Assembly (NCBI RefSeq): GCF_023073315.1
Contig: NZ_JADPJH010000015.1
Location: forward strand, 30,001 to 89,668
Length of the DNA stretch: 59,668 nt
Origin: Bradyrhizobium sp. 1
Lineage (GTDB): Bacteria > Pseudomonadota > Alphaproteobacteria > Rhizobiales > Xanthobacteraceae
Reading direction: 5' to 3'
Part shown: positions 25,378-33,486 of the stretch, one piece after another
Layout: each line of letters starts with the position of its first letter
Numbering within the stretch: position 1 is the first letter of the stretch
The notes under the pieces: model-generated
What the model was told of the DNA's origin: nothing
Databases searched by the model: none
What the model saw: only the letters and a program-made list of their open reading frames with translations
Program-made: the position numbers and the translations under genes

Positions 25378-26184
25378 ATGTCCCGTTCACAGCTTGTCGC
25401 TGAACACTTGCCGTTGTTGCGCCGGTACGCACGCGCCCTGACGGGCAGCCAGGCCTCCGGCGACGCCTATGTTGCAGCCATGTTGGAAGCCATGCTTGGG
25501 GATCCCAGCGTGCTCGACGAGAGCCACGGGCCGCGCGCCGGCCTGTTCCGGCTGTTCACCCAGATCTGGAATTCGGTCTCCGTCAACGACGATTCCGAGG
25601 TGACGACCTTGCCGATGCCGCCGGAGCGGCGGCTGTCGAACATCACGCCGCTGCCGCGGCAGGCCTTCCTGCTGCTGTCGCTCGAGGGATTTTCGGAGGA
25701 GGAAGTCGCCTACGTCCTCGGCTCCGACGTCGCCGACACGCGGCGGCTTGCGGACGCCGCAGGACGCGAGATGGCGGCCGAGATCGCCACCGACGTGCTG
25801 ATCATCGAGGACGAGACCTTCATCGCCATGGACCTTGAGAGCCTGGTGAAGAATCTCGGCCACAACGTCGTCGGCGTCGCGCGCACCCATGCCGACGCGG
25901 TGGCGCTGGCCAAGAACAAACGGCCGGGCCTGATCCTCGCCGACATCCAGCTCGCCGACGGCTCGTCTGGCCTCGACGCCGTCAACGAGCTGCTGCGCAC
26001 CTTCGAAGTGCCGGTGGTGTTCATCACCGCCTATCCGGAGCGCTTCCTCACCGGCGAGCGGCCCGAGCCGGCGTTCCTGATCTCAAAGCCGTTCCAGCCC
26101 GCGATGGTGTCGGCGGTGGCGAGCCAGGCGCTGTTCTTCCAGCGCAACTCCCGCAACCGCACGCCGAAGGCGCCGGCGGCGTAA
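25378..26184 (+). CDS. phyR: Response regulator PhyR (anti-anti-sigma factor)
   Basis: 268 aa. Residues 1-130 are a sigma-like domain (LPLLRRYARALTGSQASGDAYV, PRQAFLLLSLEGFSEEEVAYVLG). Residues 138-258 are a receiver domain with acidic pocket IIEDE, phosphoacceptor Asp189 in LILADIQLADG, and the conserved Lys in LISKPFQP. When phosphorylated, PhyR exposes the sigma-like part, which binds NepR and frees EcfG. Start at 25378: GGAGTGGGG lies just upstream and the length fits known PhyR; an upstream frame from 25231 would run through the promoter. No partner HWE/HisKA2 kinase is in the window. Its last ~50 codons are duplicated at 26932-27088. Confidence 0.95.
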   Translation: MSRSQLVAEHLPLLRRYARALTGSQASGDAYVAAMLEAMLGDPSVLDESHGPRAGLFRLFTQIWNSVSVNDDSEVTTLPMPPERRLSNITPLPRQAFLLLSLEGFSEEEVAYVLGSDVADTRRLADAAGREMAAEIATDVLIIEDETFIAMDLESLVKNLGHNVVGVARTHADAVALAKNKRPGLILADIQLADGSSGLDAVNELLRTFEVPVVFITAYPERFLTGERPEPAFLISKPFQPAMVSAVASQALFFQRNSRNRTPKAPAA

Positions 26185-26203
26185 GGAAGGCTCTGTCGAA
26201 AAG

Positions 26204-26236
26204 GAAACGGCGCGTCGCATGGCGCGCCGTTTTTGT
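26204..26236. terminator. Terminator after phyR
   Basis: Stem aaacggcgcg / cgcgccgttt followed by T bases, 20 bases after the phyR stop. The mirror A-rich flank lets it serve the convergent TonB-domain gene ending at 26250 as well. A diverged copy is at 27107-27140. Confidence 0.85.
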
Positions 26237-26249
26237 TGGTCTACCCTTT

Positions 26250-26726
26250 TCAGCAGCCGCGGCAGATGCTGCGCATCTTGGCATCGACCTTGGCTTGATC
26301 TGGGGCCGACTCTGCCGGCGGCAGGCTGCCCGACCCCGGTGATGTCGTTTTCGCCATGAACACGATGGGCGCCGTGAGGCGAAGGCGGTCATCCTCAATC
26401 TGGGCGGGCGGCTTGGGAAATGGCGCAGCCGCTTCCACCATCGCCAAGGCTGCAGCGTCGAGTTCGCTGGAGCCCGTGCTTTCGACCAGCGCGCTCGAAA
26501 TCAAATTGCCCGTCCGATCGAGAACAAGCAAGACTTTCGCCGTAGCGCCTTCAGCAGGCGAGTTGCGCGGATAGATCCTCTTGCTGGCCAACCGATTGGA
26601 AACCTGCCTCTTCCAGAAGTTGATAGAACTACTCTCCTGGGTGTCGGGCGCCTCAGTCTGCGCATATGCGGGGAGAACCGCCAGCAATCCCAGAAACACG
26701 GCCAGCAAGGGGAATTTCATCTGCAT
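26250..26726 (-). CDS. Secreted TonB C-terminal-domain protein, single domain
   Basis: 158 aa. The signal peptide is clear (MQMKFPLLAVFLGLLAVLPAYAQ). After it comes one TonB-C-like domain: RLASKRIYPRNSPAEGATAKVLLVLDRTGNLISSALVESTG, SSELDAAALAMVEAAAPFPKPP. There is no N-terminal membrane anchor or Pro-rich spacer as in a true TonB, so it is probably a soluble periplasmic protein and not an energy transducer. The C-terminus MRSICRGC holds two Cys, shared with its paralogue (NSVCRGC). The gene belongs to unit 1 of the tandem duplication and appears to have lost one domain relative to its sister. Confidence 0.8.
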   Translation of the reverse strand: MQMKFPLLAVFLGLLAVLPAYAQTEAPDTQESSSINFWKRQVSNRLASKRIYPRNSPAEGATAKVLLVLDRTGNLISSALVESTGSSELDAAALAMVEAAAPFPKPPAQIEDDRLRLTAPIVFMAKTTSPGSGSLPPAESAPDQAKVDAKMRSICRGC

Positions 26727-26910
26727 CGGTACGGATACTAATCGCGGTCTGGTTGATCGTAAGGATCGCTGCTCGTATCACGTTTCTCAGGCTGTGGGCA
26801 ATTCGAACGGCTGCCAAGTCTCGGGAGCTTGACGCCAACCTCACTGCCCCGTTGATGTTTCGGGCCGATGACGTTCATCGCAGCCTTAAGCCGCCGGGAG
26901 AGACGTACCA

Positions 26911-27088
26911 TGGGACCAGCAACTGCTCGATACCGCCTATGCGGAGCGCTTCCTTCGGTGAGCGCCCGGAGCCGGCGTTCCTGATCTCGAAACCGTTCCA
27001 GCCCGCGATGGTGTCGGCGGTGGCGAGCCAGGCACTGTTCTTCCAGCGCAACTCGCGCAACCGCACGCCGAAGGCGCCGGCGGCGTAA
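26911..27088 (+). pseudogene. Fused gene remnants: NTF2-like 5' end joined to phyR 3' end
   Basis: Bases 26911-26931 resemble the start of the gene at 28119 (ATG, then gaccagcaactgctcgat) but with an extra g after the ATG that breaks the frame. From 26932 the sequence switches to the last ~50 codons of phyR, ending KAPAA and a stop at 27088. It lacks the sigma-like domain and the phosphorylation site, so it cannot work as PhyR. Some codons have changed (ctcaaag to ctcgaaa), showing that the copy is not brand new. Confidence 0.85.
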
Positions 27089-27106
27089 GCAAGCCTCTAT
27101 CGAAAC

Positions 27107-27140
27107 GAAAAACGGCGTGTCGCACGACGCGCCGTTTTTC
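27107..27140. terminator. Terminator copy downstream of the phyR fragment
   Basis: Stem aaaaacggcg / cgccgttttt with an internal gtcg/cgac pairing. It is the duplicate of the phyR terminator and now mainly serves the convergent two-domain TonB-C gene ending at 27156. Confidence 0.75.
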
Positions 27141-27155
27141 TTGCCGATACCCTCT

Positions 27156-27941
27156 TCAACAGCCCCGGCAGACGCTGTTGACCTTGGCCTTTACCTTGGC
27201 TTCGTCCGCCCATGCTCCGCCCATCGGCGGCGTCCCGTCGTAAGCTATGAGAATGGTCATTCTCTGCAGGTCGTCCTTCGCCTCGGCGGGCGGCTTCGGG
27301 AATGGCACGGATCGCTCAATCATGGCGAGCGTCGCTGCATCCAGCGGCGCGAAGCCCGTGCTTTCCACCAAAGTGTTCGAGATCAATTTGCCCGCGCGAT
27401 CGACCACGAAGGTGACGCCGGCATCGGCTCTCTGACCGATCGCCTCCGGAGGAAACATCCTGTGCTGCCAGACATGTTCGGTGACCGTCTTGCGCCAGGC
27501 CGCCATGGCATCGGACTCCGTGAGGGCGGGACCCGGCCTGCTCAGCACCAATCCGGAAGGCTGAACCCGGAATTGTCGACCGCCGAAGACAATCGGCACT
27601 GTCAAAGTGAGCGACTCATCCTTGAGCTCCGAAGGCGGCGCCGGAAACGGTTGGGCGCGGGCGACGATCTCGAGCGCCGCGACGTCGAGCGGCCGAGAGC
27701 CGGTGCTCACAGCCAGCGACCGTGAGATCAGGCCGCCGGACCGGTCGATGACGAATGTGACCTTCGCCTCGCCGGTTTGCCCCAATGCTTCGGCCGGAAA
27801 TTGCCTGTAGCTGGCAATGTGTGCCAACAGCCTTGCCTTCCAGGCTTTGACGCTCTCGCTCTGGGGTTCAGTCTGAGCATGTGCGGGGTAACCCAGCAGC
27901 AATCCGAGAAGCGCGGCCAGCAAGGGGAATTTCATCTGCAT
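27156..27941 (-). CDS. Secreted protein with two TonB C-terminal domains
   Basis: 261 aa. Signal peptide MQMKFPLLAALLGLLLGYPAHAQ. Domain 1 (about 30-120): HIASYRQFPAEALGQTGEAKVTFVIDRSGGLISRSLAVSTGSR. Domain 2 (about 145-235): HVWQHRMFPPEAIGQRADAGVTFVVDRAGKLISNTLVESTG. The two domains repeat each other closely, and domain 2 is nearer to the single domain of the paralogue at 26250. It shares the C-terminal CRGC. Periplasmic location is expected. TonB-C domains bind TonB boxes or act as binding modules; the role here is unknown, and there is no ExbB/ExbD or TonB-dependent receptor nearby. Confidence 0.82.
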   Translation of the reverse strand: MQMKFPLLAALLGLLLGYPAHAQTEPQSESVKAWKARLLAHIASYRQFPAEALGQTGEAKVTFVIDRSGGLISRSLAVSTGSRPLDVAALEIVARAQPFPAPPSELKDESLTLTVPIVFGGRQFRVQPSGLVLSRPGPALTESDAMAAWRKTVTEHVWQHRMFPPEAIGQRADAGVTFVVDRAGKLISNTLVESTGFAPLDAATLAMIERSVPFPKPPAEAKDDLQRMTILIAYDGTPPMGGAWADEAKVKAKVNSVCRGC

Positions 27942-28118
27942 CGGTACGGATAGTAGTCGCCGTCAGGTTGATTGCAAGGATCGCTGCCCGTATCGCGTTC
28001 GTGCGGCTGTGGGCAATTCGGAGGACCGGGAAGCCCACTTGACGGCGGTTAAATTGCCCCGTTGATACGTCCGGCCGATGACACCCATTGCAGCTTCAAG
28101 CCGCCAGGAGATGTGCCC

Positions 28119-28733
28119 ATGGACCAGCAACTCCTCGACCGTCTCGCCATCCGCGACCTCGTCGAGAACTGGGCGGTGTGGCGCGACGCCGGTGACTGGG
28201 AGCGCTTTGCCACCGTCTGGCACGACGAAGGCTGGATGTCCGCCACCTGGTTTCAGGGGCCAGCGCGGGATTTCATGCGCGTCAGCCAGGAGGGGTTTGC
28301 CAGGGGCGTGCGCATCCTGCATTTCCTCGGCGGCACCAGCATCGATTTGTCCGGCGAGCGCGCCATTGCCCAGACCAAGATGACGATCTCGCAGCGCGCA
28401 CCCGTGCACGACGTGCTCTGCGACGTCGTCTGCACCGGCCGCTTCTACGATTTCCTGGAGAAGCGGCATGACCAATCAGGTATTGGCGCCTGGGGCATCG
28501 TCCGCCGCCAGCCGATCTACGAGAAGGACCGGATCGACCCGGTCGATCCCGCCGCGACGCTTCAACTCGACCAAAAAGCGCTCGCCGCGCTCCCCGAGGG
28601 CTATCGCCACCTCGCCTACATGCAGGAGCTGATCGGCTACAAGGTCAAGCGCGACATGCCGGGCCTGATCGGGCCCGAGGTCGAGAAGCTCTATGGCGAG
28701 GGACGGGAGTGGCTGGCGGGGAAGGCGAAGTGA
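28119..28733 (+). CDS. SnoaL/NTF2-like fold protein
   Basis: 204 aa. The start MDQQLLDRLAIRDLVENWAVWRDAGDWERFATVWHDEGWMS is the usual opening of SnoaL-like proteins, with a later sheet region (GVRILHFLGGTSIDLSGERAIAQTKMTISQRA). Members are small cone-shaped enzymes or binding proteins (dehydratases, isomerases); catalytic identity is not decidable here. AGGAG lies nine bases before the ATG at 28119. A decayed copy of its first bases exists at 26911-26931, so its upstream region is part of the tandem duplication. Confidence 0.8.
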   Translation: MDQQLLDRLAIRDLVENWAVWRDAGDWERFATVWHDEGWMSATWFQGPARDFMRVSQEGFARGVRILHFLGGTSIDLSGERAIAQTKMTISQRAPVHDVLCDVVCTGRFYDFLEKRHDQSGIGAWGIVRRQPIYEKDRIDPVDPAATLQLDQKALAALPEGYRHLAYMQELIGYKVKRDMPGLIGPEVEKLYGEGREWLAGKAK

Positions 28734-28751
28734 AGCCCAGAAAAAAAGTAA

Positions 28752-28780
28752 GGCGCGACTGGCATCACCACAGTCGCGCC
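28752..28780. terminator. Hairpin after the NTF2-like gene
   Basis: Perfect ten-base arms ggcgcgactg / cagtcgcgcc around a nine-base loop, 18 bases after the stop at 28733. No T run follows on the plus strand, while a run of A precedes it, so it would terminate better on the minus strand. The rest of 28781-28983 has no gene. Confidence 0.45.
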
Positions 28781-28983
28781 CTACGTCGCCGGCTTATGGG
28801 GCAGGGGGGAATAGCCGGCTGTTGAGACGACTCCCATGCGGCGGAGTCGTTCCAGGGGTTGCGAATTTTTTTGCATGAGGTTGTGGCACCGCGCACACGG
28901 TTAAGTGATCGTTACTGCCAAGAACTCCCGGCCCTCCGCCCGCGTTGTTCCCGCGATCGCCATGGGGCGAGGGGTCGACAGCC

Positions 28984-29379
28984 ATGTCACAGATTCACAA
29001 AGCATTTTTGGGTGCCGTCGCGATTACATTCGCACTCGGCGCGGCGCAACTGGCCTCCGGCCATGATCTGGCCGACCGCTGGCAGGCGGTCGCCGCCGAC
29101 AAGCCGGGCCACATCATCAATCGCTCCGGCAAGGCCGACCGGCTCGCCGAGATCAAGCAGGCCGCGGTTCCCACGCGTACCGTGTCGATGCGGCTGAACG
29201 AGCTTGCCGATACGTCGGTGCTGCTGCGGGTCCCCGCGGTGATCGAGACCGGCAATGCCAAGCCGCCGGCGCTGCTCCAGAAGCAGGGTCGCAACAAGCC
29301 GACCATCGCCTGCGAGCCGATGGTCAGCTCCCTGACCGAGGTCGCCAAGCTGCTTCAGCCCGGCCGTTGCGTGACCTGA
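28984..29379 (+). CDS. Hypothetical secreted protein
   Basis: 131 aa of unknown function. The N-terminus MSQIHKAFLGAVAITFALGAAQLASG is a signal peptide, so the mature protein is periplasmic or exported. The remainder is a compact basic region (RTVSMRLNELADTSVLLRVPAVIETGNAKPP) with two Cys near the end (IACEPMV, GRCVT) that could form a disulfide. GAGGGG lies upstream of the chosen ATG; a longer frame from 28945 lacks a signal peptide start. It has no evident operon partner: htpG follows after 128 bases with its own promoter. I do not recognise the family. Confidence 0.7.
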   Translation: MSQIHKAFLGAVAITFALGAAQLASGHDLADRWQAVAADKPGHIINRSGKADRLAEIKQAAVPTRTVSMRLNELADTSVLLRVPAVIETGNAKPPALLQKQGRNKPTIACEPMVSSLTEVAKLLQPGRCVT

Positions 29380-29442
29380 ACCGTTTTGGCCGCCACCAAG
29401 ACCAAATCGGCCTCCCGCCGGGAGGGCGATTATTGATGTCCA

Positions 29443-29470
29443 CTTGATCCTCTATCCCATCGCGTTATAT
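29443..29470 (+). promoter_or_regulatory. Candidate heat-shock (RpoH-type) promoter of htpG
   Basis: CTTGAT at 29443-29448 and TTATAT at 29465-29470 are spaced by 16 bases and end 37 bases before the htpG start. CTTG in the -35 box is typical for alphaproteobacterial RpoH promoters, and the target gene is a heat-shock chaperone. A CCTCCC/GGGAGG hairpin just upstream (about 29411-29426) may end the previous transcript. Confidence 0.45.
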
Positions 29471-29507
29471 CCCGGCTTTCTCCACTTCTGATTGACCGGG
29501 TAAACGC

Positions 29508-31382
29508 ATGACGACGTCAGACACCGCCGCGCAAACGCAGCCATTCCAGGCCGAGGTTTCCGAGCTGCTGCACCTCATGGTGCACTCGGTCTATTCGGAG
29601 ACCGATATTTTCCTGCGCGAGCTCGTCTCCAACGGCTCCGATGCCTGCGACAAGTTGCGCTATGAGGCGATCGCCAATCCGGCCCTGCTGGGCGAGGGCG
29701 ACGCGCTCAAGATCCGGATCATCCCGAGCAAGACGGCGGGAACACTGACGGTCGCTGATAACGGCATCGGCATGGAGCGGCAGGAGCTGATCGACCATCT
29801 CGGCACCATCGCCCGCTCCGGCACCAAGGCCTTCGTGTCGAAGCTGAAGGAGGCCAAGGACGGGCTCGGCCTGATCGGCCAGTTCGGCGTCGGCTTCTAT
29901 TCCGCCTTCATGGTCGCCGACAAGATTGTCGTCGTCAGCCGCCGCGCGGGCGAAAGCGACGTCTGGACCTGGACGTCCTCCGGCGGCTCCGGCTTCGAGA
30001 TCGCGCGGGCCAGCGAGGAAGAAGCGGCGCACGTCGTGCGCGGCACCGAGATCGTGTTGCACCTGAAGGAAGACGCCAAGAAATATCTCGAGAGCTACGA
30101 GATCGAGCGCATCATCAGTGCCTATTCCGACAACATCCTGTTCCCCATCGAGCTCGTGCCGGAAGAGGGCGAGCCGCGCCAGATCAACTCGGCGAGTGCG
30201 CTGTGGCAGCGCTCGAAATCCGAGCTGACGGCGGAAGACTACAAGAAGGCCTATCAGCAGATCGCCTCCGCCTTCGACGATCCCGCGATGACGCTGCACT
30301 ATCGCGCCGAGGGCCGCTACTCCTACGCCGTGCTGCTGTTCGCGCCCTCGACCAAGCCGTTCGACCTGTTCGAACCCTCACGCAAGGGGCGCGTAAAATT
30401 GTACGTCCGGCGCGTCTTCATCACCGACGATGCCGATCTGTTGCCGGGCTATCTGCGCTTCATCCGCGGCGTCGTCGACAGCGAGGATCTCCCGCTCAAC
30501 ATCTCGCGCGAGATGCTCCAGAACAATCCGCAACTGGCGCAGATCCGGAAAGCCGTCGCCACCCGAGTCGTCAACGAGCTCGAAAGCCTTGCCGAGAAGG
30601 ATGCCGAAAACTTTGTAAAAATCTGGGATGCCTTCGGCGCGGTGTTGAAGGAAGGCATCTACGAGGATTTCGAGCGTCGCGAAAAACTGCTGGCGCTGTC
30701 GCGCTTCACCACGACCACGGGCGAGAAGCGTTCGCTGAAAGACGTCATCGCCGGGTTCAAGCCGAACCAGACCGAGATCTATTATCTCGTCGGCGACAGC
30801 ATCGAGCGGCTGAAGTCCAATCCGCGGCTGGAAGCTGCGACCGCGCGCGGCATCGAGGTGCTGCTGCTGTCCGATCCGGTCGATGCGTTCTGGACCTCGA
30901 TGCCAACGGATTTCGACGGCAAGCCGCTGAAGTCGCTGAGCCAGGGCGATCTCAATCTCGACCTGATCCCGCGCACCGACGAGGCCGACGAAGCGAAGAA
31001 GGACGAGCCGGAGGCCGACGAGGGCGCCACCATCGCGGTGATCAAGGCCGCGCTCGGCGAGCGTGTCAGCGACGTCAAGGCTTCGACGCGCCTCACCAGC
31101 TCCGCCTCCTGCCTCGTCGCCGACAGCCAAGGCCCGAGCCGCGAACTCGAGCGCATCCTGGCGCAGCAGAATCGCGGCATGCGCACCAGGCCGGTGCTCG
31201 AGATCAATCTGCGCCATCCGATGGTGGGCGCAATCGCCAGAGCGCAAGCCGGCTCCGGGGACGTCGACGATCTCAGCCTGCTTTTGCTCGAGCAGGCGCA
31301 GATCCTGGACGGCGAGTTGCCGGAAGACCCGGCGGCGTTTGCGGCGCGGTTGAACCGGCTGGTGTTGCAGGGGCTGGGTTAG
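29508..31382 (+). CDS. htpG: Chaperone HtpG (bacterial Hsp90)
   Basis: 624 aa, full length. The N-terminal GHKL ATPase domain shows [25 protein letters not shown] (catalytic Glu and Asn), [10 protein letters not shown] and [19 protein letters not shown]. The middle domain contains the catalytic-loop region [13 protein letters not shown], and the C-terminal dimerisation domain ends with LVLQGLG. It refolds or remodels client proteins in the cytosol. A negatively charged linker ([17 protein letters not shown]) sits before the C-terminal domain. It is a single gene with a probable heat-shock promoter. Confidence 0.96.
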   Translation: MTTSDTAAQTQPFQAEVSELLHLMVHSVYSETDIFLRELVSNGSDACDKLRYEAIANPALLGEGDALKIRIIPSKTAGTLTVADNGIGMERQELIDHLGTIARSGTKAFVSKLKEAKDGLGLIGQFGVGFYSAFMVADKIVVVSRRAGESDVWTWTSSGGSGFEIARASEEEAAHVVRGTEIVLHLKEDAKKYLESYEIERIISAYSDNILFPIELVPEEGEPRQINSASALWQRSKSELTAEDYKKAYQQIASAFDDPAMTLHYRAEGRYSYAVLLFAPSTKPFDLFEPSRKGRVKLYVRRVFITDDADLLPGYLRFIRGVVDSEDLPLNISREMLQNNPQLAQIRKAVATRVVNELESLAEKDAENFVKIWDAFGAVLKEGIYEDFERREKLLALSRFTTTTGEKRSLKDVIAGFKPNQTEIYYLVGDSIERLKSNPRLEAATARGIEVLLLSDPVDAFWTSMPTDFDGKPLKSLSQGDLNLDLIPRTDEADEAKKDEPEADEGATIAVIKAALGERVSDVKASTRLTSSASCLVADSQGPSRELERILAQQNRGMRTRPVLEINLRHPMVGAIARAQAGSGDVDDLSLLLLEQAQILDGELPEDPAAFAARLNRLVLQGLG

Positions 31383-31558
31383 CGCCGCTTCTCTTGGTCG
31401 TCATGTCCGGGCGAGCCCGGCCATGACGCGTGCGTTGCGAGAGCTCACCTCACCTTGCCGTCATCTGTCCCTGGGGATAGTCGCCTCCGGCTTGGTGTTA
31501 TGCCATAGGAGGCCGTCGGCATCAGATCCGCCGGCGCCACCGATTCGAGGAAGTCTTC

Positions 31559-31840
31559 ATGCGTTTGCCGATCCTGACCCTCACCGCGATTGTCACGCTG
31601 TTTGCCGCGGCGGATGCGCGCGCCCAGACCTATGATCCGCGCTATCCGGTGTGCATGCACGTCTATATGCCCGGCGGCTTTGGCGGTGGTGGCGGTGACT
31701 ATTTCGACTGCTCCTTCACCTCGCTGCCGCAGTGCCGCGCCACGGCGTCGGGCCGCTCCGCGAGCTGCGACGTCAATCCCTATTACGCCTTTGACGAACC
31801 GCCGCAGCCGCCGCGCAAGCGTCACAAGAAGGTGCAGTAG
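31559..31840 (+). CDS. DUF3551 secreted peptide (copy 1)
   Basis: 93 aa. Signal peptide MRLPILTLTAIVTLFAAADARAQ, then the family pattern: YPVCMHVYMPGG, a Gly-rich run, YFDCSFTSLPQCRATASGRSASCDVNPYYA. Four Cys in the mature part could form two disulfides. DUF3551 proteins are numerous in Bradyrhizobium and relatives and have no known function. GAGGAAG precedes the start. The C-terminus is basic (PPRKRHKKVQ). It lies 34 bases before a second copy, in the same orientation. Confidence 0.85.
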   Translation: MRLPILTLTAIVTLFAAADARAQTYDPRYPVCMHVYMPGGFGGGGGDYFDCSFTSLPQCRATASGRSASCDVNPYYAFDEPPQPPRKRHKKVQ

Positions 31841-31874
31841 CGATATTTAGGTGCGGTGCACAGGAGCACTCTTG

Positions 31875-32144
31875 ATGCGTTTCTCGTTCGGCCTGGTCGC
31901 GACTGTCGGTGCGGTGCTTGCAGTCGCGCCGTCGCACGCGCAGACCTTCGACCCCCGCTATCCCGTCTGCATGCACGTCTATTCCGGTGCCAGTGGCGGC
32001 GGCGGGGATTGGTACGACTGCTCATTCACCTCACAGCCGCAGTGCCGCGCCACCGCGGCAGGACAGGCCGCGAGCTGCGATTTCAATCCGTATTATCCGG
32101 TGAACGTGCCGCAGTCGCGCCCGCGCCACAGGCGGGGCGGCTAG
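31875..32144 (+). CDS. DUF3551 secreted peptide (copy 2)
   Basis: 89 aa. Signal peptide MRFSFGLVATVGAVLAVAPSHAQ, then TFDPRYPVCMHVYSGASGGG, WYDCSFTSQPQCRATAAGQA and SCDFNPYYPV. The Cys spacing matches copy 1 exactly and the C-terminus is again basic (RPRHRRGG). CAGGAG before the ATG at 31875 fixes the start. The tandem pair likely comes from duplication and is probably cotranscribed. Envelope or secreted location is inferred from the signal peptide only. Confidence 0.85.
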   Translation: MRFSFGLVATVGAVLAVAPSHAQTFDPRYPVCMHVYSGASGGGGDWYDCSFTSQPQCRATAAGQAASCDFNPYYPVNVPQSRPRHRRGG

Positions 32145-32186
32145 CGCAGGCGCGCAATCACAACTATCCAGCGCCACTGCGTCTCC

Positions 32187-32320
32187 TCACTCCGAGGAGA
32201 CCGCGAAGCGGTCGTCTCGAAGGGCGAGAGCCCGGCTGTTGCCAAGCTGTTAGTGCGCCGATACCGACCGGCCTTGATCCTTCGAGACGCGCGTTCCGCG
32301 CTCCTCGGGATGAGGGATTG
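32187..32320. repeat. Dispersed palindromic repeat with ctcactccgaggag / ctcctcgggatgagg ends
   Basis: The outer arms (cactccgaggag, and ctcctcgggatgag) and inner arms (gtctcgaaggg and ccttcgagac) are inverted. The type, ending in a 'ccttcgagacgcgcg...ctcctcgggatgagg' word, is a common Bradyrhizobium intergenic mosaic element. It lies between convergent genes. Confidence 0.7.
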
Positions 32321-32323
32321 CCG

Positions 32324-33304
32324 CTATTCCTTCTTGATTCCCGACAGCTCAACCACTTTGCGCCAGCGGTCGGTCTCGGCCGTCAGCATGCCGCCGAACT
32401 CGCCGGCATTGCCGTGCAGCGGGATCGCGCCGAGCTCGGCGATGCGCGCCTTGATCTCGGCATCGGACAGCGCGGTATCGATCTCGCGATTGAGCAGATC
32501 GACGATCTCGCGCGGCGTGTCGTGCGGAGCGCCGACGCCGTAGAAGGACGACGTCTCGTAGCCGGGCAGCGTGTCCGCGATCGGCGGCACGTCCGGCAAG
32601 ATATCCGAATGCTCGCGCGTGGTAACGCCGAGCGCGCGCAGCTTGCCGGCGCGCACCAGCTCGAACGACGAAGTGACGTTGTCGAACATGCCCTGGATCT
32701 GGCCGCTCATCACGTCGGTCAGCCCCGGCGCCGAGCCGCGATAGGGCACGTGGGTGAATTGCACGCCGGCCAGCGACTTGAACAATTCGCCGGACAGATG
32801 CAGCGAGGTGCCGATGCCGGAGGAGGCGATCGACATCTTGCCGGGATTGGCCCTGGCGTAGGCGATGAAGTCCGCGACGCTTCCGACCGGCAAATCATTG
32901 TTGACGACCAGCACCAGCGGAATCCGCGCGACACCTGCGACCGGCGTGATGCCCTTGGCGAAATCATAAGGCAGCGCCGGATCGAACGAGGCATTGATCG
33001 CATTCGCGGTCGAAGTCAGCAGCAGCGTATAGCCGTCAGCGGCCGAGGTGATGACCGACTGGGTTCCGATATTGCTGCCGGCGCCGGGCTTATTCTCGAC
33101 CACGAAGGTCTGGCCGAGCCGGTCGGACAGGCGCTGGCAAAGCAGGCGTGACAGCACGTCGGTCGCGCCGCCCGGCGCATAGGGCACCACCCATTTCACG
33201 CTGCGCGAGGGATAGGACGGATTGCTCAGCGCGAAGGCACGCGGCGTCGTGAACGTGGCGACCGCGCTGGCGGCGGTTTGAAGGAAATGGCGTTTGGTGA
33301 TCAT
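32324..33304 (-). CDS. Bug-family (tripartite tricarboxylate transporter) solute-binding protein
   Basis: 326 aa. After an export signal (MITKRHFLQTAASAVATFTTPRAFA) comes the Bug signature: KWVVPYAPGGATDVLSRLL, GQTFVVENKPGAGSNIGTQ, then FTHVPYRGSAPGLTDVMSGQIQGMFDN. Bug proteins grip carboxylated ligands such as tricarboxylates or aromatic acids in the periplasm. No TctA/TctB membrane genes are adjacent, as is usual for the expanded Bug family. The ATG at 33304 has GCGGGG at a workable distance; the alternative at 33313 would place that site directly against the start. It is divergent from the CoA ligase-ACP operon. Confidence 0.9.
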   Translation of the reverse strand: MITKRHFLQTAASAVATFTTPRAFALSNPSYPSRSVKWVVPYAPGGATDVLSRLLCQRLSDRLGQTFVVENKPGAGSNIGTQSVITSAADGYTLLLTSTANAINASFDPALPYDFAKGITPVAGVARIPLVLVVNNDLPVGSVADFIAYARANPGKMSIASSGIGTSLHLSGELFKSLAGVQFTHVPYRGSAPGLTDVMSGQIQGMFDNVTSSFELVRAGKLRALGVTTREHSDILPDVPPIADTLPGYETSSFYGVGAPHDTPREIVDLLNREIDTALSDAEIKARIAELGAIPLHGNAGEFGGMLTAETDRWRKVVELSGIKKE

Positions 33305-33486
33305 GATCTGCATCCCCGCTATCGCCTTGCTATCGCAGGAACTGTGCCGCCGCGCACGCCGATCCCATCGGCTTGGTAAAGGATGACTAGAGTTAATCGC
33401 AGACTAACCCGGTTTTACCTTGTCTCTTAACACCTGGGCAGGGCGCGCGGGCTAAGCTTGGGAAACAGCAGACACGTTCCGAAAGC

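Larger units (their letters stand above)
26027..28139. repeat. Unequal tandem duplication: phyR 3' end - TonB-domain gene - NTF2-like 5' end
   Basis: Unit 1 (26027-26931, 905 bp) and unit 2 (26932-28139, 1208 bp) share the same order: the last codons of phyR, its terminator, a minus-strand TonB-C gene, a common leader with the word gctgtgggcaattcg, and the first bases of the NTF2-like gene. The junction at about 26931 joins ctgctcgat of the NTF2-like remnant to accgcctat of phyR. The roughly 303-bp length difference matches one extra TonB-C domain in unit 2. Only the outer phyR and the outer NTF2-like gene are whole. Confidence 0.85.

Noticed and set aside
28752..28780. Small non-coding RNA at the hairpin after the NTF2-like gene
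   Set aside because: A lone hairpin with no promoter or terminator of its own is not enough evidence.
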